17,423 nt of DNA. Source: Funneliformis mosseae. Taxonomy: Eukaryota > Glomeromycota > Glomeromycetes > Glomerales > Glomeraceae. Position numbers and translations under genes: made by a program. The notes beneath the pieces were generated by a model that made no database searches, was not told the DNA's origin, and was given only the letters and a program-made list of their open reading frames with translations. The stretch is taken from contig CAJVPP010001872.1 in assembly GCA_910592005.1 (NCBI GenBank), positions 1 to 17,423 of the forward strand. The letters run 5' to 3'. Every line of letters starts with the position of its first letter. The stretch's first letter is position 1. Shown here one piece after another: positions 10,021 to 17,423 of the stretch.

Positions 10021-12627
10021 ATGGAACTAACAATTACAAATAATGAAAGTTCTTTTGACCCAATTCCAAAATTAAAATCCAGTCCTGTACCAATTACGTT
10101 TATTCCTTTAACAGACAAGTATAATTATTGTCATTGTGGGAATGCATACTCTAAAACACGTTTATTTGAACAATTTTATTGTAAAAGATGCTTTTCGAAG
10201 TATATTGGTTGTGTTGATAAAAACAACATTTATTTGGATGTACTTATAGTTACAAAGAATGTACATTGTAATGAACATGAAGCTAGAAATGCAGATTTTT
10301 GCACACAAAAAATTCATGAATGGTGTGAATTTTGCTCCGAAATATTATATTTCAAACAAGTATATCGTAGTAGCCTTAGTACCGGTTATTATCAACAATT
10401 AGAAAATAATAAGGATTGTAAATTATGTGGAAAATCAGTTTATCAAACGATAGATTATTTTATGGATTTCTTGTTATGTTCATATTGTTATAAAATTTCC
10501 ACCGAATGGTTAGAATCAATTTTGACTAAAAAGCATATTCTAATTCTATATTTACCATGGTGGGATCAAACATATTGTTGTATAAATTGTGGAAAACAAC
10601 TAAAAGCTGAAACTGATTGTCTCAAATGGTGTTTTTATTGCTCGATAACTTATAATGGATGTAGATATTGTTTGACAACAAATATGATTTTTGGAATTAC
10701 AGATAATTCTCAATGTAGAAAATGTGAAAGAAAAACGACTATAACTATTGATAAATCACCAGTAAGCAATGATACATCATTTATAAGCAGTGGTAACATT
10801 AATATAGATGAGTTTATTCTCAAATCAAAATTTAATATTCTAAATATAAAAAGTATTTTGAATAATTTTAATCCATTAACGTTATATAATGTTTATTTGA
10901 AAATTCCTTTTTTTTCACCGTTTGTAATAAATTGGATCCCATATTCTCATATTACGAATTTAAAAAAAATAGCAGAAGGGGGATTCAGTATTATTTATAA
11001 AGCAAATTATTTAGGTGAAATACCTAAAGTTAAAAATAATAGTTCTGGTATTAGCTATAGAAAAAATGAAATTGTTGCTGTAAAAATGGTTTCAAATTCC
11101 AAAGATATTAGCAAGTATTTCTTAAATGAGGTAATTTTTATATCGAAATGTAATTTTATTAATAATTTCAAATAATCTAAATCTAAATGATGCTATTTTT
11201 TAGTTAAGTTCGTATCATCATTGTTGTTTTGATAGAAATATTAATCGTGTTATAAGATGTTATGGTATTACAAAAGATCCCGTAACAAATAATTATATGT
11301 TAGTAATGAATTATGCATCAGGTGGAGATTTACATAATCATTTACAAAAGAACTTTACAGAGATATCATGGAATAAGAAAAAATTTAGAATTTTAAGAAT
11401 TTTATCTAATATTTTAGATGGGTAAAAATATATTTTTTGATAATATTATTTCTTATTATTTTACATTTATTAAAATATAATATTTTGAAATTAGGCTCGA
11501 AACAATTCATGATAAGGGACTTATACATCGAGACGTTCATAGTGGAAATATATTATACGTTGAAGAGAATACTAAACCTTATCAATGGCAAATTGGAGAT
11601 CTGGGATTATCACAACCTGCAAATAATACACCATTAAATAATGAAATATATGGAGTTATTCCTTACATTGCACCAGAAATATTTAAAGGCGCACCATTTT
11701 CAAAACAATCCGATATTTATAGTGTAGGTATGATTATGTGGGAACTTACTACAGGTTGTAAACCATTTTATAATGTTGAACATGATCATAGACTTATTTA
11801 TGAAATTATTGATGAAAAACGTCCTGAAATTACAATTGATACTCCTGAATGTTATGCTGATTTAATGGAAAGATGTTGGGATTCTAATCCTTCAAACCGA
11901 CCATCTATAAAAAAAATACGTAAAATTGTTGGTGGTTGGAATAATAGAAAAAACAATGAGAAAATATTTGTTCAAGCTGAAGAAAAACGAGAAGAATTAA
12001 TGAAATTGAAGAAACTTGGTCCTGAATTTACTGAAAAACATCCAAAAGCAATCTATACAAGTAGGGCATTAAGTTCTTTAATTTCTATGTCCTTTTCCTT
12101 AAATTCATCAAATAATACACAAGGTGCGTATAATATTTACTATATTTGTCTTAAAATATTGTCGTTCGTTAACCTTAATAATATTTTCTAAAATAAATTT
12201 AAGGAAACAAATAATGGTTATATATTAATTTTTAATTTTATCTTTATCTTTAGAATATATTTCACGAGAGTATGAGTTTAATATAGATACTCCAAGGTAT
12301 TCTATATTTTGAAAAATATTGTTTTCTTTAAAAAAAAAAATTATTTTCACACAATAAGTATTAACAATCATCTTTTCAATTACATTTAGACAAACAATAA
12401 ATGTAAATTCTACAATCCAATATACTTCGAATACTCAACATCCAATACCAAATACTTCAAAAAAACGAAAGAATGAAGAAATAGAAGCTAAAACTCAAGT
12501 AAATAGTAAGTAATAATTTTTTATTAGTTTAAAATTATATTATTTAAATTAATATCACCTTCCAAAAAAATATTTAGAAAAGCAAATTAAATCATCAAGT
12601 GATTCCAAAAATTCGTTTTTGAATTGA
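10021..12627 (+). CDS. Zinc-ribbon/kinase protein, TKL type (721 aa, six exons)
   Basis: Exons: 10021-11130, 11204-11421, 11495-12123, 12254-12296, 12390-12505, 12578-12627. All five introns are GT...TAG, and phases agree. Residues 37-235 carry at least eight paired cysteines (CxC or CxxC, for example C54/C57, C133/C136, C187/C190, C214/C217, C232/C235), suggesting stacked zinc ribbons. The kinase domain spans about 310-570: glycine loop AEGGFSIIY (317-327), Lys355 in VAVKM, Glu370, HRDVHSGN with Asp456 and Asn461, DLG with Asp478, APE at 502-504, then SDIYSVGMIMWEL and RCWDSNPSNRPS. All catalytic residues are present, so activity is likely. The first and last glycines of the loop are Ala and Ser, and DFG is DLG. 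The tail is polar and lysine-rich. It resembles the very large TKL kinase families of Rhizophagus; the signal it senses is unknown. Confidence 0.92.
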
Positions 12628-13944
12628 TAATTCAATTTCAGAAAATTTTAACATTTATTCAGAATTTTATACTTTTTTTTATATATTACGAAGTATATTT
12701 TTAATCGTTTTATTTAGCTATCCAAAATAAATTTAGTTACAAGTTGCATATGTATAATATTTCGTCAATTAAGCTTTTTTTTTAAATGATTTATAATGCC
12801 CTTGTGAGTCGATAATTACACACGCTAGTATTGATAAAATTTTCAATAGTATATAATAGCAATAAGTGATAATATATCCGCTAAATTCATTTATTTACAT
12901 TACTTTCGTTATTTATAGTCATAGCATGATATTAATACTTTTATTCAAAGGTAAATGGCAAATTTAAAATTCAAAATCACAATCGAGTCACATGATTTCT
13001 AATTTATTAAAGAACATCGATTATATACTTCAAATTACGTAAATGTTATTTTCAATAAAAATGCATAATGAAATCGTTCAGTTATCGCAATCTTCCCTAC
13101 AGGAAAAAAAATTAGGGGCCTTATAATAGAAAGGGAATCTATGTTTTATTTTAACCTTAAATGGGATAATTTTGGTATTCAGAAATCAAACGATAACTCG
13201 TCGTTTACTATGCAAGCAGAAAAACCAACATCAAAATTGGTACAGAATTTTTTTCGAGATTCTTTAAACGTATGACGTTGGAATTATTTCAATCATCATA
13301 ATGTTATAATTATAGTATAAATTTAAAAACGTTTACCCATGTTATTTAATTTTAATACCTCTTAAATCATCTATATTTTTGTAGTTCTTTTTGTTCCCAA
13401 AGTTAAAAAAGATTAAATTTTCTATTACATACTTCTAGGGAGTACAGCTCATTAAATTTCAAAAAATAAGAACTAAAAATACTAATAGTTTTTTATAAGT
13501 TAATTATTCACAAAAGACATATAATTGATAGTTTAAATAAATAATAAATTTAATGCACATATTTATTTAAAATATTCTTTAAAATTGAAATTGGACCGTC
13601 AAATTGAAACGAAGCTAGTTAGTTAAAAGCGCAGTGTGAAAATACGCAATAATTGCGGAACATGTAATCATATCGAGGACTAAATTAGCAGCTAGCTATT
13701 CGAAAGAAGGGTTTTTGTTTATTTATTATATATTAAGAAATAATAATTAGTAAATTCATTGTTTAAAATCGTAAAATCAGCCCCTATCACTTTACTGACA
13801 CTGACGACAGGTTTATTTCACTTAAAATCTAATAAATCTTTTAAATTATTTGCAATAATTTAATGCATGCGCGATTATAATACTTGGATACTTAAAATAA
13901 AAAAAAATTCATGTATATATGTATATATAATGCCTTAGATTCAC

Positions 13945-14056
13945 GTTGGTGAAAATAACCTGTCGATAGAATATTTGTTGAAGAAATAATCCTGTCGGTG
14001 AAATGTCCCTAGGTGAAATTAATGTCGGTGAGTTTGTCGATGAGATGAACCATACT
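13945..14056 (+). repeat. Divergent minisatellite based on GTCGGTGAAAT
   Basis: About seven imperfect units of 12-18 bp follow one another, each starting GTYGRTGA or a near variant: GTTGGTGAAAATAACCT, GTCGATAGAATATTT, GTTGAAGAAATAATCCT, GTCGGTGAAATGTCCCTA, then GGTGAAATTAAT, GTCGGTGAGTTT and GTCGATGAGATGAACC. It is not coding. The variation between units indicates an old array. Confidence 0.7.
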
Positions 14057-14139
14057 TTTTTCTTTTTTATATAATTATAGGTTGTGGTAGAATGGAAATC
14101 TCACACGGCTTTGCTACGGTCACAATGCTTTATTTAGTT

Positions 14140-14164
14140 CACGTGACGAACCGGTCTATAAATA
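14140..14164 (+). promoter_or_regulatory. Orphan promoter-like site (E-box plus TATA)
   Basis: CACGTGAC (14140-14147) lies 9 bp before TATAAATA (14157-14164), a good fungal core-promoter look on the plus strand. No convincing plus-strand gene follows; a transcript from here would run antisense into the 3' end of the methyltransferase. Confidence 0.35.
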
Positions 14165-14230
14165 AAGGCAAGCTTAGTTTCATACACACAAAATTTATCA
14201 TACTTTTTTGTCTATTCGTAAAAATTATTT

Positions 14231-14250
14231 TATATATATATATATATATA
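14231..14250. repeat. TA dinucleotide microsatellite (10 units)
   Basis: Ten uninterrupted TA units followed by a T run. Confidence 0.9.
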
Positions 14251-14640
14251 TTTTTTTTTTTGATATTAATTATATTTTTATAATAAGTATATTAATTAAT
14301 ATATTTCTAGCCGCATAATATGACGACAAAATATTCAATTGGAGTATTTTCTCTGTATTGGGTGTCTAAATAAAGGATTCATTAGCAAAGTATTATTTTA
14401 TTTTCTTCAAGTGAATTGAAAATTTCAAATTTATACTGAATGAAAATGACGCTATATTTGAAACCTTACATCGAGAGAATGACGACCATTTGCTAACTGG
14501 TGAAGAAACAAATATAAAGAAATTTATTTCCACTCTATCGTACTTTAAAATTATTTTGCATAATAAAGATATAAGAGACTTAATAATTATCATGTACTGT
14601 TCATTTATATTTATAATAAAAATTTTTTCTTTTTTATTGT

Positions 14641-16191
14641 CTAATCAAAATCAGGTACGGCTTCAATAACGCTAATAACCTCTAGAATTTACGTGTTTAA
14701 CATATTTCCATCCACTTTTCTTTAAAATCTTAATAAATTCTTGTGTTGTGCGTTCTTTACCAAAAACAGTGCATAACATCGCTAAATCCATTTGAGTAAG
14801 GAAATCGTCACGAATTGGTTTGTCCATAATTATTTCTAATAAAACTAATTTGGTCGGAACATCTGAAGGAGAAATCGCTGATCGAAGATTTTTAAGAATT
14901 TTAACGGCCGTTGTGTCACTCCAATCATGTAAAATCCATCTTAAATAATAAACGTCCGCTTTTGGTGGTGGATCCACAAAGAAGCTGCCCGGATAAAATT
15001 CATCCGTTCTGAAAGTTCCTTATGTATATTTTCCTTCATTACCTAAACGTATATATATAAAAAAGAAAAAATTATTTTTTTATTTTCTATTAAACATATA
15101 ATAACGGCATTTTATTTTTCATATCCGTCGTACCTTTTGAGTATGCTCGATCACTATAGGAAGATCAAAAATGATTCCTTTCGTTTTTTTATATTTACTT
15201 AATAATTTTACTAACGTTCCGCCATTTCCACCACCAACATCAACAACTGTTGAATTCTCATTTAATCTCCAATCATAGTCTATTTTTAAAACATAAGTAA
15301 ACACTAACGAGCATTTAAAGTAAACAAACAATCAAGGTATCTATTGAAAGTAATACATTACCAATAAAAGGACCATTGCCAATGATCTTATTCGAGTGAA
15401 TCATTGCGTGATTGAATCTTTCTAATTTATCTTTGTTTTCCGGCAAAGCATAATACTCCCATATATCGATGCCAAAAGTTTTCTTCCAAGGGGTGACAAT
15501 TTCTTTTATTTTATCCTCATGTTTGTCCACATCACCATCAATATCGTCCCATTTATTTGGATATTTAAACGTCACACCAATGTTATTAGAAGCCTTAAAG
15601 AATTCTTCAATTCCCATCTCGATAATTAACCTCACACTATTTGGATGATCATCTCTTAAGACCGATGACATTCGATTATTCGAATAGACCCCATCACCAT
15701 GATTATAAAAGATTCCTTTTGTTGATACCGCTCGTAAGAATCTGCCTAAAACATCTTCATTTGTGTCAGTTAATTCGGCCAACCTTTTCACAGACACTTT
15801 GCCTCCCTCTCTTTTAATAATATCAGCTATTCTTAAATTCGCTAGTTCAAATAATGCGTTGAGTACTAGATAATCGTAAATATGGCCTGCCATCAAATGT
15901 TGTGGTGAAAACAAGTAATTCGGTAGTAACCTAACGTGATTTAAATATTTTCTTTGAAAACAAATTTTTATTTATTTTTTTTTAAAATTATTATCGGAAA
16001 GATACTCACAAAAATTTTTTCTTCATCCATAATACAAGATCAAAAATCGGGGCTGGTAAATAGTTCCCATCATTCGTATAATCATAATTTAAATCATAAT
16101 CAACATTTGACGAATAATAATTCAGAAGTATCGAGCTTAATAATATAAGTAAGCTAAAATATAAAACCTTTGATTTTAAGAAAATTGGCAT
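14641..16191 (-). pseudogene. COMT-like O-methyltransferase with two frameshifts
   Basis: SAM-dependent O-methyltransferase of the plant/bacterial COMT type, which methylates hydroxyls of small aromatics; the substrate here is unknown. Exons: 16191-16010, 15930-15362, 15279-15134, 15042-14641, with GT...AG introns of 79, 82 and 91 nt. The first three exons join in frame. Residues 8-25 are a hydrophobic signal anchor; about 67-160 is the dimerisation/winged-helix part (GHIYDYLVLNALFELA); [10 protein letters not shown] (262-271) is the SAM loop, and DLP (289-291) follows. Exon 4 starts in one frame (HKELSER), but the conserved FYPGSFF, LRWILHDWSD (catalytic His) and GKERTTQEF lie in another, so a shift is needed near 15003. 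A second shift near 14679 separates SRG from the expected tail SVIEAVPDFD ending at 14641. Read literally, translation stops at 14943-14941, before the catalytic His. It is either a recent pseudogene or an assembly with two indels. Confidence 0.85.
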
Positions 16192-16241
16192 GACGATATT
16201 ATTTTTTTTTTTTAAAAAAAAAAAGTATGAAAATTCATCCC

Positions 16242-16250
16242 GTATATATA
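16242..16250 (-). promoter_or_regulatory. TATA-like box of the methyltransferase gene
   Basis: TATATATAC on the minus strand lies about 51 bp before the ATG at 16191, flanked by GC-containing sequence (CCC/GGG), which makes it stand out more than other AT tracts here. Confidence 0.5.
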
Positions 16251-16451
16251 GGGAAATAATGATCGAAAACCCCGAATTTCTGTATTAAATCTTTTAAGGT
16301 TCATTATTGGCCCGATGTATGGTCATTATCATTATGTATGTACGACGACGTGATTTTCCGAAAAAAAAAAAATCAAAAAAAAAACCAACTTGTTTTGAGC
16401 TAATCACTTCAGAATACCTGTAGTCAGACCCTTTTGGTTTTCTTTGTTTTC

Positions 16452-17306
16452 ATGAACATATTTTATCAACGTCGTATACCTCCTCTACAAAAGCCACAAA
16501 TGTCAAAGGATTTTATGTTCAATTTTTTTGATTGGTTAAAAATATTTAAAATAAAATTCATGAAAATCAATTCGGAACATACCAGAATAGGAATGAACAC
16601 AATTTATAACTACAGAATATACCAATTATTATGCGAACTTATTAAATTGCAAATTCTGTAAGAATTTAGTATAATTTGTTCTAAACGAATCACGCTTTGC
16701 TTTTACGATAAAAAAGATTCTGTTCCAACATTTGCTTCTAAAATTATAGATAAATCAAATATCAATTCTTCCCATTATCGTATAATGAATAAAGAAATCC
16801 GTGATTTCTCTGCTTCCATGATTTTAAAATCTCACCTAGCATCCAAATTAAGAGAAGTAATAAGCATATGTTAACGATCATTACTAATCTACACAATAAA
16901 TTTTGTGCAGCTCAGATTGGTACTGATGCATACAACAGATTTCCACCAAAGTTACAACATAAAGGAATGCTTATTTTATTTAAAAAAATAAATATTAATA
17001 AATATGTAAGATCTGACATTCAAAAAACCTTTCTTGACGTTTAAATATTTGTTCAAACAGTATTATTAGTATGGATGATCTCCCTAACTATGCGATAATT
17101 ATTTTTGGAGGAAAAAATGGACTGGCACTTTTATGCATGCAACCAATTCCAGAAGTTTATTATTGCAATCCCGTACGGAATTGTTAATAGAGCTAATGTT
17201 TTTTAAATGATTTAAAAGATTCATGAATGAATTCATTCCGAAAATCACTTTTTTAGATGCATATGCAAAAAAAAAAAATAATAATAATAATTTGTTTCGT
17301 CGATAA
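16452..17306 (+). pseudogene. Decayed gene of unknown family
   Basis: I do not recognise the family. From ATG 16452 one frame runs to 16874 with a single TAA at 16659. A second frame takes over at ATG 16868 and runs to 17044 (58 codons, with NKFCAAQIGTDAYNRFPP). A third runs from 17038 to 17187 (MDDLPNYAIIIFGGKNGLALL, then PIPEVYYCNPVRN). The first frame resumes around 17181-17306 with one TGA at 17208 (MNEFIPKITFLDAY). Each frame begins within a few bases of where the last ends, and the sequence looks protein-like and less AT-rich than the flanks. Introns do not explain the switches because overlaps are too short. The left boundary is uncertain, and the GTAAGA at 16658 could be a real donor. 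It could also be a transposon remnant. Confidence 0.5.
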
Positions 17307-17423
17307 TTTTTTAAATTATTTTATTAAATAGCCAATTTGATTCGTAATATATTATTATTATTTTGAAATAAACTAGTAAAATATGTTATCGTAAAGTAAA
17401 ATTATATATTATATTAATTAGAT

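Larger units (their letters stand above)
12628..14640. other. Intergenic region between convergent kinase and methyltransferase genes
   Basis: Both flanking genes point into this 2-kb stretch, so no protein-gene promoter is expected. It holds a divergent minisatellite (13945-14056), an orphan promoter-like site (14140-14164) and a TA10 microsatellite (14231-14250). Plus-strand frames without stops occur at 13072-13275 (start only at 13141) and 14415-14670 (no early ATG). I cannot support either as a gene. Confidence 0.55.

Noticed and set aside
11422..11494. Frame at 11437-11637 as a separate small gene
   Set aside because: It starts inside intron 2 of the kinase and reads the kinase exon in the wrong frame.
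14393..14593. Minus-strand frame of 66 codons beyond the methyltransferase
   Set aside because: Hydrophobic, low-complexity translation with no motif; the methyltransferase tail already ends at 14641.
15315..15914. Start of the methyltransferase at 15914
   Set aside because: The codon there is TTG, and the frame extends upstream to an acceptor at 15931. Joining the exon at 16191-16010 in phase gives a proper ATG start.

Overview
The window is AT-rich eukaryotic DNA with short GT-AG introns (72-130 nt), TATA-like boxes 50-80 bp upstream of ATGs, and long homopolymer and microsatellite tracts. Three lineage-typical families occur together: a BTB-BACK-TLDc protein, a tyrosine-kinase-like kinase with a cysteine-rich N-terminus, and a plant/bacterial-style COMT-like O-methyltransferase. 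This points to an arbuscular mycorrhizal fungus (Glomeromycotina), most likely Rhizophagus or a close relative. The assignment rests on family content and style, not on a database match.

Layout: (1) 1-647, minus: 5' part of a secreted, cysteine-containing protein that runs off the left edge. (2) 648-6170: mostly non-coding, interrupted by a 1000-bp non-autonomous DNA transposon (2412-3411) with perfect 10-bp terminal inverted repeats and a perfect 8-bp target-site duplication, hAT-like. (3) 6171-7729, minus: two-exon BTB-BACK-TLDc gene (488 aa). (4) 7730-10020: intergenic. (5) 10021-12627, plus: six-exon zinc-ribbon/kinase gene (721 aa), complete. (6) 12628-14640: intergenic, with a divergent minisatellite and an orphan promoter-like site. 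(7) 14641-16191, minus: four-exon O-methyltransferase, recognisable throughout but broken by two frameshifts in its last exon. (8) 16452-17306, plus: an unrecognised decayed gene, legible only as consecutive reading frames with stops and shifts.

The genes do not form a pathway. They are separate members of families that are expanded in these fungi, in a region showing transposon insertion and gene decay. No convincing new multi-gene system was found. The best new observations are the boundaries of the small transposon, the double lesion in the methyltransferase and the unnamed decayed gene at the right end.
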